A stretch of DNA of 64,000 nucleotides from Pandoraea sp. (GTDB lineage: Bacteria > Pseudomonadota > Gammaproteobacteria > Burkholderiales > Burkholderiaceae): NCBI GenBank assembly GCA_031291335.1, contig JARLJF010000210.1, positions 1 to 64,000 on the forward strand, written 5' to 3'. Under the pieces are notes generated by a model. The model had not been told where the DNA came from. It made no database searches and was given only the letters and a program-made list of their open reading frames with translations. Position numbers and translations under genes: made by a program. Shown here piece after piece: positions 8,784-17,978 of the stretch; the first letter of the stretch is position 1, and every line of letters starts with the position of its first letter.

Positions 8784-9836
8784 ATGGCACACACGGACAT
8801 TCGCATTTCGACCGACTCGATCGAGCCGTCGCTACGTGACGACTACTGGCGCGAAGTCACACGGCCGTTCTGCGAGACCCTGCGCGCCACGCGCACGGAT
8901 GCGCCGCCTCTCGAAGGGACCATGCTGATCCGCAATGTGGCCGGATTGACGCTGGGTTCGACAAAATTCAATGCTCAGCGTTACGTGCGCGACCAACGCA
9001 CCATTGCCCAGGGCGGACTTGACCACTACCTTGTGCATGTCGTCGTGGAGGGTTCGATTCGCGGCAATTTTGCTGGCAGGGACGTCGTGGCCGCGCCGGG
9101 CGGCATCTGCGTCATCGACCTTGCGCGAACTTATGAATGTGAGGTGGATGCCGGCATGCGCCTGGCCACGACCGTGCCGCGCGCGGGTATCGACAAGCTG
9201 CTGGGCAGCCGCGATTTACACGGGTTCGTGCTCAAGGGTGGGCGACCGATTACGCGTCTGCTTGTCGAGTACCTGCGCGGTCTGCATACGGTGTCGGCGG
9301 ATCTGTCGGCCAGTGAGGACATTGCAGTGCAGGACGCCCTGGTCACACTCCTCGCGGCGGGACTCGCCAACGCACCGCCCGCCCAGGCCGAACCGAAGTC
9401 GGTGCTTGGCCGGGCGTTGCGTGAGCGCCTGCTTGGGTTCATCGACAACCACCTGGCGCATCCGGAACTCGGGCCTTCACTTCTCGCGCAGCGCTTTCGC
9501 ATCTCGCGTGCCCATCTGTATCGTGCCTTTGCCGATGACGGAGGCGTCGTCAGTGTGATTCGCGCCAAGCGCCTTAACGCCACCTATCGCGCCCTCATCG
9601 ACCCGAGCCGGGGCATGTCGACCACAGCGAGAATCGCCACCGATTTCGGTTTCTCCGATGTAGCGAAGTTTCGCAAGGCATTCGTCGCGAGTTTCGGTGT
9701 GACTCCGGACGACGCGCGCGTTCAAGGTCGTGCCGCTGCGTTGCCAATCGACGGGGCCGGACCGCTGTCGACCCATTTCGCGGCCTTCGGTGAGTGCCCG
9801 GCGGCACAACGGCCACACCACGCCGTGAATGGCTGA
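8784..9836 (+). CDS. AraC family transcriptional regulator
   Basis: A 350-residue regulator. The N-terminal two thirds fit the AraC-binding-like sensor domain (for example LDHYLVHVVVEGSIRGNFAG and PGGICVIDLARTYEC). The C-terminal 110 residues hold the double helix-turn-helix: SLLAQRFRISRAHLYRAF, then IATDFGFSDVAKFRKAFVASFGVTPDD. RBS AAGGGAAG precedes the ATG. It is divergent from the sulfonate-type importer operon, which it probably activates in response to the substrate or a breakdown product. That target is inferred from position only. Confidence 0.9.
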   Translation: MAHTDIRISTDSIEPSLRDDYWREVTRPFCETLRATRTDAPPLEGTMLIRNVAGLTLGSTKFNAQRYVRDQRTIAQGGLDHYLVHVVVEGSIRGNFAGRDVVAAPGGICVIDLARTYECEVDAGMRLATTVPRAGIDKLLGSRDLHGFVLKGGRPITRLLVEYLRGLHTVSADLSASEDIAVQDALVTLLAAGLANAPPAQAEPKSVLGRALRERLLGFIDNHLAHPELGPSLLAQRFRISRAHLYRAFADDGGVVSVIRAKRLNATYRALIDPSRGMSTTARIATDFGFSDVAKFRKAFVASFGVTPDDARVQGRAAALPIDGAGPLSTHFAAFGECPAAQRPHHAVNG

Positions 9837-10022
9837 GATGGCTGCGTGACCCCGGGCAGCGTGCATAACAGCAACGTTGCCGCCCCCGATTCCTGTCACG
9901 GCTCGCCAAAGTCCACACAGCTCCCCGCCTGACGACGCCTTCCGCAGTCGTCACTCCATCCCCGCGTAAACCCCGATATGCCGACGCCATACACAGGCAT
10001 ATCTTTCGATTCTTATAAAAAC

Positions 10023-10035
10023 AGAACGACGTTCT
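10023..10035. promoter_or_regulatory. Candidate operator upstream of the MFS/CoA-transferase operon
   Basis: AGAAC-GAC-GTTCT is a perfect 5-3-5 dyad lying 38 bases before the transporter start and next to a TTATAAAA sequence at 10012-10019 that could be a -10 element. It is a candidate site for the IclR regulator encoded at the far end of the unit. The rest of the 237-base gap (9837-10073) shows nothing else. Confidence 0.4.
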
Positions 10036-10073
10036 ACTCAACAGAATGAATGACAATCCAAAGGAGGATTGAG

Positions 10074-11507
10074 ATGGCGAGTTTGCCTGTCGGCACGGTG
10101 CCCGAGTCGCCCGTTGCCCACTCAGGGCTGTCCGACGCGAGTCGGCAGATCAACGCGCGTATCGACCGCTTGCCGGCGACGCGCACCGTCTGGATGTTGA
10201 TCCTGTTGCTGGCGCTGGGTGGCTGGTTCGAGTTCTACGACCTGTTCTTTACCGCCTACGTCGGCCCGGGTCTGGTTAAAAGCGGTCTGTATTCCACAAC
10301 GACCGCGTCGTTCTTCGGTTTTTCCGGCTTGGGCGCATTCGTGGCGGCGTCGTTCGCGGGTCTCTTCATCGGCACGTTCTTTCTGACGGGACTGGCCGAC
10401 CGCTACGGCCGTCGCACCATCTTCACCGTTGCACTGCTCTGGTATTCGATCGCCACCCTCGTCATGGCTTTCCAGACCACTGCGCCGATGATCAATCTAT
10501 GGCGACTGATTGCCGGTATCGGCGTGGGCGTGGAACTGGTCACCATCGACACCTACGTCAGCGAACTCGCGCCGAAACATTTGCGCGGCCGCGCGTTTGC
10601 CTTCGTTCACCTGATCCAGTATTTGGCCGTACCGGCCGTCGCGCTGTTCTCGTGGTGGCTGGTGCCGCGTCAGGTCTTCGGTCTGGACGGCTGGCGTGTC
10701 GTGGTCGTGATTGGCGCATTGGGTGCGCTGATCGTGTGGGCGATCCGTCGTCGCGTGCCGGAAAGCCCCCGCTGGCTGGCCCAGCAGGGACGCACGGCAG
10801 AAGCCGAGGCCGTCCTCGCCTCGCTCGAAGCGCGCGTCGAACGCGAGTACGGTCGTGCGCTGCCGGCGCCCACGCCCAGCATCGAACCGGCCGCTACGAA
10901 GGCGAAGTTCAGCGAGATCTGGCAAGCGCCGTATCGTCGCCGCGCCATCACGCTGCTCGTCTTCAATCTGTTTCAGGCCATCGGTTTTTACGGCTTCGCC
11001 TCGTGGGTACCGACCCTGCTCGTATCCAAGGGCATCACGATCACGCATAGCCTGATGTACTCGTTCGTCATCGCCATCTCGAACCCGTTTGGTCCGCTGA
11101 TCGGCATGGCCATCGCCGATCGCATCGAACGAAAAACGTTGGTCGTGCTCTCCGCACTTGGTATTGCCGTGTTCGGCTCGCTGTTCGCGACGCAGTCCTC
11201 GCCCGTCATGCTGATGATTCTGGGCGTGGCCATTACGTTGTGCGGCACGCTCCTGTCGGTCGGCTATCACGCCTATCAGACCGAACTGTTCCCGACACGC
11301 ATTCGTGCGCGTGCCGTTGGCTTCGTCTATTCGATGTCGCGTCTGTCGGCCATGTTCTCCGGCTTCATGATCGCCTTCGCCTTGCGTCATTTCGACGTGA
11401 CCGGTGTCTTCGCACTGATCACCTTCGCGATGGTGATGGTCATGGTGTCAATCGGCCTGTTCGGGCCACGTACCAACCAGCGCACGCTGGATGAAATCTC
11501 GCACTGA
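10074..11507 (+). CDS. MFS metabolite:proton symporter
   Basis: A 477-residue transporter with twelve predicted spans. The first span is preceded by a 40-residue cytoplasmic tail. The loop after span two carries LADRYGRRTIF, and the equivalent loop in the second half reads IADRIERKTL, the two MFS signatures; RVPESPRWLAQQGR after span six is typical of the sugar/organic-acid porter branch. The ATG at 10074 sits seven bases after AAGGAGG, so it is preferred over the ATG at 10050. It heads an operon with CoA-transferase and lyase genes and probably imports their organic-acid substrate. Confidence 0.88.
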   Translation: MASLPVGTVPESPVAHSGLSDASRQINARIDRLPATRTVWMLILLLALGGWFEFYDLFFTAYVGPGLVKSGLYSTTTASFFGFSGLGAFVAASFAGLFIGTFFLTGLADRYGRRTIFTVALLWYSIATLVMAFQTTAPMINLWRLIAGIGVGVELVTIDTYVSELAPKHLRGRAFAFVHLIQYLAVPAVALFSWWLVPRQVFGLDGWRVVVVIGALGALIVWAIRRRVPESPRWLAQQGRTAEAEAVLASLEARVEREYGRALPAPTPSIEPAATKAKFSEIWQAPYRRRAITLLVFNLFQAIGFYGFASWVPTLLVSKGITITHSLMYSFVIAISNPFGPLIGMAIADRIERKTLVVLSALGIAVFGSLFATQSSPVMLMILGVAITLCGTLLSVGYHAYQTELFPTRIRARAVGFVYSMSRLSAMFSGFMIAFALRHFDVTGVFALITFAMVMVMVSIGLFGPRTNQRTLDEISH

Positions 11508-11536
11508 TTCATGAACGTAATTTTTGGGAGCCAACG

Positions 11537-12736
11537 ATGGCATTGCCGCTAGCCGGGGTGAAAGTCCTCGACCTTTCCAACGTCCTCGCCGGACCGTTTT
11601 GCGCCTACCAACTGGCGCTGATGGGCGCAGACGTGACCAAGGTCGAAAACCCCGAAGGGGGCGATCTGGCCCGCCGTCTGGGCGCCGACAAGCACGCTGC
11701 GGCGCGCCAGATGGGGGCCTCGTTCGTGGCCGTCAACGCCGGCAAGCGCTCGCTCACGCTCAATCTGAAAGACCCGCGTGGCAAGGCCATCCTGAAGAAT
11801 CTTGTGGCATCGAGCGATGTCCTCGTCGAGAACTTCCGTCCGGGTGTGATGACGCGCCTCGGGCTCGACTTCGATACGCTGCGTGAGGTCAACCCGCGTC
11901 TGGTCTACTGTGCGATCTCCGGTTTCGGCGCCGACGGCGAATTGTCGTCGCGCCCGGCTTACGATCAGATCATTCAGGGAATTTCCGGGGTGATGAGCGT
12001 GACCGGCGACGCGCAAAGTGCGCCGCTACGCGTTGGCTATCCGGTCTCGGACACCGTGGGCGGTCTGACGGCGGCGTTCGCCATCTGCGCGGCGTTGCTC
12101 GACGCGCGCACGCACGGGCGTGGTCGCATGCTCGACATTTCGATGCTCGAAGCCACGTTGGCGACGATGGGGTGGGTCGTGTCGAACTACCTGAACGCAG
12201 GCGTCGCGCCCACGCCAATGGGCAACGAGAACTTCACTGCGGCGCCCTCGGGCACGTTCCGCACGGGCGATGGGCTGCTCAACATTGCCGCAAACGAAAC
12301 ACGTCAGTTCGTCAGCCTGTGCTCGCTGATCGGCCGCCCCGAGATCGCTGACGATCCGCGTTTTGCGCAACGCGATGCACGCAAGCAGCATCGCGACGCG
12401 CTCAAGGCCGAAATCGAAGCGGCGTTGGCGCAAGACACGGCGGCGAATTGGGAGACGAAGCTCGTCGAGAGCGGCGTGCCGGCAGGGCGCGTGCTGACGG
12501 TGCCCGACGTACTCGCGCACCCGCATCTTGCCTCGCGTGAATTCGTACGTGAACTGAATGTGCCGGGCGAGGCACAGCCGCAGCGCGTCACGCGCGCCGG
12601 TTTCCGGCTATCTGACGGCGACGCTGCCCCGTCCGCTCCTGCCCCGACACTGGGCGCCGATACCCACGACTTGCTCGCCAGCCTGGGGTACGACGCTACC
12701 TCCATCGATCAACTGCGCGCCGACGGCGTGATCTGA
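11537..12736 (+). CDS. Class III CoA-transferase (CaiB/BaiF family)
   Basis: A 399-residue enzyme that moves CoA between carboxylic acids through an aspartyl-CoA anhydride. Family blocks are VLDLSNVLAGPFCAYQLALMGADV at the start, NAGKRSLTLNLKDPRG, DVLVENFRPGVMTRLGLDF and SRPAYDQIIQGISGVM. The nucleophilic aspartate is likely the one in PAYDQ (about residue 143). It begins 29 bases after the MFS gene and ends two bases before the lyase gene, so it probably activates the imported acid as a CoA ester for cleavage by the lyase. Acceptor acid is not readable from sequence. Confidence 0.9.
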   Translation: MALPLAGVKVLDLSNVLAGPFCAYQLALMGADVTKVENPEGGDLARRLGADKHAAARQMGASFVAVNAGKRSLTLNLKDPRGKAILKNLVASSDVLVENFRPGVMTRLGLDFDTLREVNPRLVYCAISGFGADGELSSRPAYDQIIQGISGVMSVTGDAQSAPLRVGYPVSDTVGGLTAAFAICAALLDARTHGRGRMLDISMLEATLATMGWVVSNYLNAGVAPTPMGNENFTAAPSGTFRTGDGLLNIAANETRQFVSLCSLIGRPEIADDPRFAQRDARKQHRDALKAEIEAALAQDTAANWETKLVESGVPAGRVLTVPDVLAHPHLASREFVRELNVPGEAQPQRVTRAGFRLSDGDAAPSAPAPTLGADTHDLLASLGYDATSIDQLRADGVI

Positions 12737-12738
12737 CC

Positions 12739-13575
12739 ATGAACCCGACCCAAGATGCCGCGGGGCTGTGCGCCGACTACTGGAGCACCTCGATCATCGA
12801 TATCCATCCGGGATCGATCAACGTGCGCGGCTACCCGATTCAGGACCTGATCGGTCACATCAGTTTTCCGCAGATGATCTGGTTGATGCTGCGCGGCGAG
12901 TTGCCGACCGATGCGCAGGCGCGGTTGCTGGAGGCGGCGCTTGTCGCGTCTGTCGATCATGGCCCGCATGCGCCGTCGATCGCCATTTCGCGCATTGCCA
13001 CGAGCTGCGGTTTGCCGCTCAACGGTGCGATGGCGTCGGCCATCAATGCGCTTGACGACGTGCACGGCGGCGCAGGGCAGCAGGCCGTCGAGCTGTATCA
13101 GGACATCGCGCAGCGGCTCGCCGATGCAGCGTCCGACGCGCAGGATCTGTCCGGCGCAGTGGCAGCCGGTATCGCTGCGTTCAACGACGCGCACGGCAAG
13201 TATCTGCCCGGCTTCGGCCACCGGTTTCATCCGATCGATCCGCGTGCGACACGATTGCTCGCGATGGTCGACGACGCCGTCGAGCAAGGCGTGATCGAAG
13301 GGCACTTCGCCGCCATCGCTCGCGGCATTGAAGCCCATTTGAAGGCGCGCAAGCAGAAGCCTGTGCCGATGAATATCGACGGCATCACGGCCGTGATTTA
13401 TGCGGAATTGGGATTCGCACCGGAGCTGGCGCGTGGCGTGTTCTGTCTGTCGCGTGCCGTCGGTATTCTGGCGCACGCATGGGAGCAGCGTGGACGCGGG
13501 GAACGCAACAAAGGACCGCTGCCCCGCCAATTGCCGTATCGCTACACCGGTCAGCCCGAGCGCGCGCTGCCCTGA
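12739..13575 (+). CDS. Citryl-CoA lyase-like enzyme (citrate synthase superfamily)
   Basis: A 278-residue protein, much shorter than citrate synthase (about 430), matching stand-alone citryl-CoA-lyase-type members. Active-site equivalents visible are His in VDHGPHAPS, His in LPGFGHRFHPIDPR and Asp in MNIDGITA. A YP-like substrate loop RGYPIQDLIGHISFPQMIWL is near the N-terminus. It starts two bases after the CoA-transferase stop. A CoA ester made by the transferase would be cleaved to acetyl-CoA or a related acyl-CoA plus an oxoacid. Its 3' end overlaps the convergent IclR gene by 25 bases. Confidence 0.85.
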   Translation: MNPTQDAAGLCADYWSTSIIDIHPGSINVRGYPIQDLIGHISFPQMIWLMLRGELPTDAQARLLEAALVASVDHGPHAPSIAISRIATSCGLPLNGAMASAINALDDVHGGAGQQAVELYQDIAQRLADAASDAQDLSGAVAAGIAAFNDAHGKYLPGFGHRFHPIDPRATRLLAMVDDAVEQGVIEGHFAAIARGIEAHLKARKQKPVPMNIDGITAVIYAELGFAPELARGVFCLSRAVGILAHAWEQRGRGERNKGPLPRQLPYRYTGQPERALP

Positions 13576-14318
13576 GCCTCGAACGCGCGCCACGCAGCGC
13601 GCAGTGCACGCGAATCGCCACCGAGTCCGTCGGTGGCGCGCGCCGCGCATGAGAACAGATCGGGCAGGTGGCGGTCCACAAACGCCCGGTCGATGCGCGA
13701 ACTCGGACCCGCCAGCGTGAGCACACCGCGCAGCGTCTGACGCACACCGAACACCGGCATCGAAACGCCCGCCGTGTCGCGTTCGCGATCCCCCATCGAC
13801 ACGCTGTAGCCGTCCTCACGAATCCGCTCGTAGACATCCCCCGGCTCCGCGCCGAAGGCCAGCAGTGCCAGACCGCCGGAGCCGTGTTCGAGCGGCAGCA
13901 CGTCACCTTCGCGGACATGAAACCGTACCGCGTGCGTTGAATCGACCCGATGCAGACAAACGCGCACGGTGTCGTCGCGCACGTAAAACGACACGCTCTC
14001 GCCGGAGACGTCGGCCAATTCACGCATCAACGGCAGCACGATATCGCCGAGGTTCAGGCTGCGCTGATAGAGCGCGCCGAGCATGAAGGTGGCGGGGCCA
14101 AGCTGGTAGCGGCCGTCCTCGAGCCGCACGAGCATGCGGTGCTGAATCAGCGCACCGGCCAGACGCAGGAGCGTGCTCTTGTAGAGGCCGGTACGTGCGG
14201 CCAGTTCGGCCAGCGTCAGGGCGTCGTCGTCGGGCTTGAACGCGAACAGGATGGCGCAGGCACGGTCGATGACGGCGACGCCGGAGCTATCTTTCTGTTC
14301 TGGAGTGACGTCGGACAT
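13551..14318 (-). CDS. IclR family transcriptional regulator
   Basis: A 255-residue regulator. The N-terminal winged helix-turn-helix is LTLAELAARTGLYKSTLLRLAGAL (about residues 34-57) and the C-terminal effector domain runs from about residue 85, with the usual GSGGLALLAFG and GVSMPVFG blocks. It is encoded convergently with, and overlaps, the lyase gene by 25 bases. IclR proteins commonly control nearby aromatic or organic-acid catabolic genes, so it is the likely regulator of the MFS/CoA-transferase/lyase unit. Confidence 0.9.
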   Translation of the reverse strand: MSDVTPEQKDSSGVAVIDRACAILFAFKPDDDALTLAELAARTGLYKSTLLRLAGALIQHRMLVRLEDGRYQLGPATFMLGALYQRSLNLGDIVLPLMRELADVSGESVSFYVRDDTVRVCLHRVDSTHAVRFHVREGDVLPLEHGSGGLALLAFGAEPGDVYERIREDGYSVSMGDRERDTAGVSMPVFGVRQTLRGVLTLAGPSSRIDRAFVDRHLPDLFSCAARATDGLGGDSRALRAAWRAFEAQGSARSG

Positions 14319-14540
14319 CGGGGCAGGCGCTAGGTCGCGGTAAGGGCCAAAACGGTGAGTTTATGCCATGTCGATGCGGCTGTGCGTGCGTCGACGGCAT
14401 GCCGTCACGTAATTCTTGAGTGGCGGTGGACCAAGAGATCGCTGACACGGCTGAAGTCATGAAAATTTGGGGAACTCCGTACTCGACGTCGCCCGAGCGG
14501 TTATTGTGCGAAATTCCGAACGCCACTGCTCCGCTGCGCC

Positions 14541-15710
14541 ATGCTGACTGCTCTCGCCATCGACAACTATCGTTCCATTCAATCGCTTGTCATGCCATTG
14601 ACGCGACTCAATGTCATCAGCGGCGCCAATGGCAGCGGGAAATCGAACCTCTATCGTGCGTTGCGGCTGCTCGCGAGCACGGCCAGGGACGGGATCGTTG
14701 CGCCGCTCGCGCGCGAGGGCGGACTGAACTCGTTGATGTGGGCTGGGCCGGAGGAGATCAGCGCACGCATGCAGCGCGGAGAGGTGCCTGCAGAAGGGGG
14801 GCCGCGCCGCAAGCGTTCGCGCTTGCGTCTGGGGTTTAGCAGTGACAGCTTCGGTTATGCCGTGTGCATGGGCTACGTCGCCAATGCCGATTCCGCATTT
14901 GCGCTCGACCCGGAATTCAAGCGGGAAAGCGTGTGGGCGGGCGACTTTCTGCGTCCGGCCGCGACGCTCGTCGACCGCGATGGCAGTGTGGTCCGACGCA
15001 AGACCGGCAGGGATTGGGACATCCTCACGAGCAGTCTGCCGCGCTACGAAAGCCTTTTCTCCCATATCGCCAACGACGCCGCGTGCCCGGAAGTCTTCAC
15101 CGTGCGTGAGCGCATGCGTGACTGGCGCTTCTACGACCATTTTCGCACGGACGCCGATGCGCCTGCGCGTGCGCCGCAAATCGGTACGCGTACGCGAGTC
15201 CTTCACCCTGATGGCCGCGACCTTGCTGCCGCTTGGCAGACGATTCGCGAGATCGGCGACCATGCCGCGCTCGACGAAGCCGTCGCCGATGCATTCCCCG
15301 GCGCTCGCGTCGAGATCGATGCGCAGCCGGGAGGGCTGTTCTCGCTGGCGTTCCATCAGCACGGCTTGCTGCGCCCTCTGAGCGCGGCGGAGTTGTCCGA
15401 TGGGACGCTGCGTTATCTGCTGTTGATTGCGGCGCTGCTCACGGCGCGTCCTCCCGAACTGATGGTGCTTAACGAGCCGGAGGCAAGTCTGCATCCTGAC
15501 CTGATGCCTGCCTTGGGACGTTTGATTCGGCGCGCGGCGAAGCATTCACAGCTCTGGATCGTCTCGCATTCGCAGCGGCTTTCGGCGGCGCTGGAGGAGG
15601 ATCCGGAGTGCAACGCCATCAAGCTCGAAAAGGTGTTTTCGGCCACAACGATTCTGGGGCAACACGCGCTGGAACGGCCTGCGTGGCGCTGGGCAGATAA
15701 CGGCAAGTGA
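14541..15710 (+). CDS. AAA family ATPase of the RecF/OLD-like group
   Basis: A 389-residue SMC-like P-loop protein. It starts with LTALAIDNYRSIQSL, typical of RecF-like ATPases; Walker A is GANGSGKSN (about residues 29-37), the ABC-type signature is LSAAELSDGTLRY and Walker B is ELMVLNEPEASLHPDL, followed by a switch region LWIVSHSQRL. There is no fused nuclease (TOPRIM) domain and no obvious partner nuclease beside it, so it differs from OLD or Gabija proteins. It stands alone between regulators and an unknown gene. Function is unknown. Confidence 0.8.
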   Translation: MLTALAIDNYRSIQSLVMPLTRLNVISGANGSGKSNLYRALRLLASTARDGIVAPLAREGGLNSLMWAGPEEISARMQRGEVPAEGGPRRKRSRLRLGFSSDSFGYAVCMGYVANADSAFALDPEFKRESVWAGDFLRPAATLVDRDGSVVRRKTGRDWDILTSSLPRYESLFSHIANDAACPEVFTVRERMRDWRFYDHFRTDADAPARAPQIGTRTRVLHPDGRDLAAAWQTIREIGDHAALDEAVADAFPGARVEIDAQPGGLFSLAFHQHGLLRPLSAAELSDGTLRYLLLIAALLTARPPELMVLNEPEASLHPDLMPALGRLIRRAAKHSQLWIVSHSQRLSAALEEDPECNAIKLEKVFSATTILGQHALERPAWRWADNGK

Positions 15711-15821
15711 CATTCGGGCGTGAGCGGCTTCGTCGAAACTGCAAGCCCGCTGCCGGTATCGCAAAACGCCTTGGCAGGGGGCTGGCAGGATGCGTGCTTC
15801 CACTATCGATGGAGGACGACA

Positions 15822-16424
15822 ATGAATCCCGTAGGCATCGCAACAACTAGCGCTGCTCCTATCGCCAGCCCTGTCATGCATCAAGGCGCGTGCGATCGAC
15901 ATCAGTGCTTCAACGCCGATCTCCAGACGGTCGAACTGCGGGCTGCCGGCAGGCTGCGTTCGCCCTTCGCGGCAACGGCGGTGCGAATACGCCATAGCGG
16001 CGCGCAACGTTATTTGCCGCTGACGTCCGCCAGGAACTCGCACGTCGCTAACGAGCCAAGACCGGCGGCAGACTTCGCGTTCTTCCGTCAGCCTCTGAAA
16101 CAGAATATGGCGCTGATCGGCAGATGGGCCTCGGCGGCCAAAGCCGGTAGTCAATCCGACGCATGGTCGCAGTTTGTGAATGACATCACGGAACGTTTCT
16201 TCAAGGGCAGTCGGAGGCAGCGTGTGATGGACGCGCTCATCCTCTCGATCGACATACTGCCCCCGAGCCATCGAGCGGATGCGCTGGCGTGCCTGCTTGC
16301 CGATGGCGAAGAGGGAATGGCCGCTGCCGAGGAGTTCTGGGAATACATCGGGCTGGACCGGATCCCCGATGCGGACAAGGACCGCGTGCGCAGTCTGATT
16401 CGTCAATATGGAATCGGCGCGTAA
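15822..16424 (+). CDS. Hypothetical 200-residue protein
   Basis: The ATG at 15822 has a strong RBS (GGAGG seven bases upstream); the frame is open further upstream without an RBS. The N-terminal half is Ser/Ala/Pro-rich with little order, and the C-terminal half looks helical (RRQRVMDALILSIDILPPSH, ADALACLLADGEEGMAAAEE). There is no signal peptide and no membrane span. The base composition seems lower in GC than its neighbours. I do not recognise a family. A secreted effector or a regulatory protein are both possible, with no direct support. Confidence 0.6.
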   Translation: MNPVGIATTSAAPIASPVMHQGACDRHQCFNADLQTVELRAAGRLRSPFAATAVRIRHSGAQRYLPLTSARNSHVANEPRPAADFAFFRQPLKQNMALIGRWASAAKAGSQSDAWSQFVNDITERFFKGSRRQRVMDALILSIDILPPSHRADALACLLADGEEGMAAAEEFWEYIGLDRIPDADKDRVRSLIRQYGIGA

Positions 16425-16444
16425 CTGTGCCTGAGACGCTCGTT

Positions 16445-16495
16445 GTGCCCGGTTGCAGTGCTCCTCGAATCAGAGGGGCATTCGCAACCGGGCAC
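16445..16495. terminator. Long hairpin between convergent genes
   Basis: GTGCCCGGTTGC (16445-16456) and GCAACCGGGCAC (16484-16495) form a perfect 12-base stem that encloses a second stem of eight pairs, 16459-16466 with 16473-16480, including one G-U. It sits between the ends of two convergent genes and has no T-run, which fits a bidirectional termination or transcript-end structure. Confidence 0.65.
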
Positions 16496-16508
16496 TACCG
16501 GCGCGGTG

Positions 16509-17930
16509 TTACGCCACGCCCAACACGGCCTTCGGCTCCATGAAGGCTTCCAGCCCGAAGGTGCCGTGTTCCCGACCGATGCCGGATTGCTTGAAACCGC
16601 CGAACGGGGCAGACGGTTCATGCGCGAGCGTGTTGACGAGCACGCGACCCGCCTCGATCTGAGCGGCGACGGCACTTGCCCGCTTCACATCCGAAGAACA
16701 GACGTAGGCTTGCAGCCCGTAAGGGGTATCGTTGGCAATCGACACGGCCTCTTGCTCGTCGCGATAGGCAATGATCGACAGCACTGGCCCGAAGATCTCC
16801 TCGCGGGCAATCGTCATGTCATTACGCACGCCGCTGAACAGCGTCGGACGCACGAACCAGCCTGCGTCGATACCGTCCGGACGTCCCTCGCCACCCGCAA
16901 GCAGACGCGCACCTTCGTCGATACCGATGCGGATGTAACGCTGCACGCGCTCCCATTGCTTCTGGCTGACCATCGGCCCAATGCTCGTTCCCGGATGGCG
17001 CGGGTCGCCCGAACGAACATCTGCCACGGCCGCAACGATGCCCTCCTCAAACTCGCTCAGCCGCGCTTGCGGGACGAGAATACGCGTCCCGGCGATGCAG
17101 GCCTGCCCGCTGTTCATGAACCCGGCCTGAAGCGCGAGCGGGATTGCGTCATCGAAATTGGCGTCGTCGAGCACCACCATCGGCGACTTGCCGCCAAGCT
17201 CCAGCGTGACGCGCTTGAAGGTTTCCGCCGCCGAATGAAGAATCGAACGACCAACCGCCGTCGATCCGGTGAACGAGAGTTTCGCAACGTCAGGATGCGA
17301 ACTGATCGCCGCGCCCACAGTGTCGCCACGTCCCGTCACGATGTTGAACACCCCCGGCGGAAGCTGCGCGTCGTGCAGCGCTTCGGTAACCACGCGCGTC
17401 TGAATGGCGCTCATCTCGCTCGGCTTGATGACGGCCGTGCAGCCCGCCGCCAGCGCCGCAGCCAGCTTGCCGCAGATAAACCCCGCGTTGCTGTTCCAGG
17501 GCGTAATCAGGCCCGCCACGCCCAGCGGTTGCATTACGACGTCCGCCGCGCCCACGCGACGTGCGAACGTGTAGTTCTCGAGCGTATTGGCGGCCTCCAG
17601 CACAACATCGCTTGCGTATCGCGCCATCCACCGGGCCCGCGAGGCCGGTGCGCCATATTCTTCAATGATCGCTTCGAAAAGAATGTCCTCACGCGCGAGA
17701 ACGGCCGCATGCATGCGCTTGAGCATCGCCACGCGCTCGCTTGGGCGGGTGCGCGAGAAGGCGGGAAGGGCACGCTTTGCTGCCGCGATGGCCGCACGCG
17801 CGTCTTCGGCGTCTGCCAGTCGCACGCGGCCGATGACCTGTTCGGTGGCGGGATTGAATAGATCGAAGGATTCGTTGCCGTGCGGGGTAACGAAGGCGCC
17901 GTCGATGTAAATCTGATCGATGATCTTCAT
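16509..17930 (-). CDS. Aldehyde dehydrogenase family protein
   Basis: A 473-residue NAD(P)-dependent aldehyde dehydrogenase. Cofactor motifs include ITPWNSNAGFICGKLAAALA, KPSEMSAIQT and FTGSTAVGRSI; the catalytic glutamate is in VTLELGGKSP and the catalytic cysteine in NSGQACIAGT. The C-terminal block EEIFGPVLSII and PFGGFKQSGIGREHG are complete. It is transcribed away from a LysR gene across a 101-base gap, so it is probably under that regulator. The aldehyde substrate cannot be predicted. Confidence 0.9.
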   Translation of the reverse strand: MKIIDQIYIDGAFVTPHGNESFDLFNPATEQVIGRVRLADAEDARAAIAAAKRALPAFSRTRPSERVAMLKRMHAAVLAREDILFEAIIEEYGAPASRARWMARYASDVVLEAANTLENYTFARRVGAADVVMQPLGVAGLITPWNSNAGFICGKLAAALAAGCTAVIKPSEMSAIQTRVVTEALHDAQLPPGVFNIVTGRGDTVGAAISSHPDVAKLSFTGSTAVGRSILHSAAETFKRVTLELGGKSPMVVLDDANFDDAIPLALQAGFMNSGQACIAGTRILVPQARLSEFEEGIVAAVADVRSGDPRHPGTSIGPMVSQKQWERVQRYIRIGIDEGARLLAGGEGRPDGIDAGWFVRPTLFSGVRNDMTIAREEIFGPVLSIIAYRDEQEAVSIANDTPYGLQAYVCSSDVKRASAVAAQIEAGRVLVNTLAHEPSAPFGGFKQSGIGREHGTFGLEAFMEPKAVLGVA

Positions 17931-17978
17931 GATCTGTCCTGAGAAATCGGTGTCGATGACTCAAGATAGACCAGCGTT

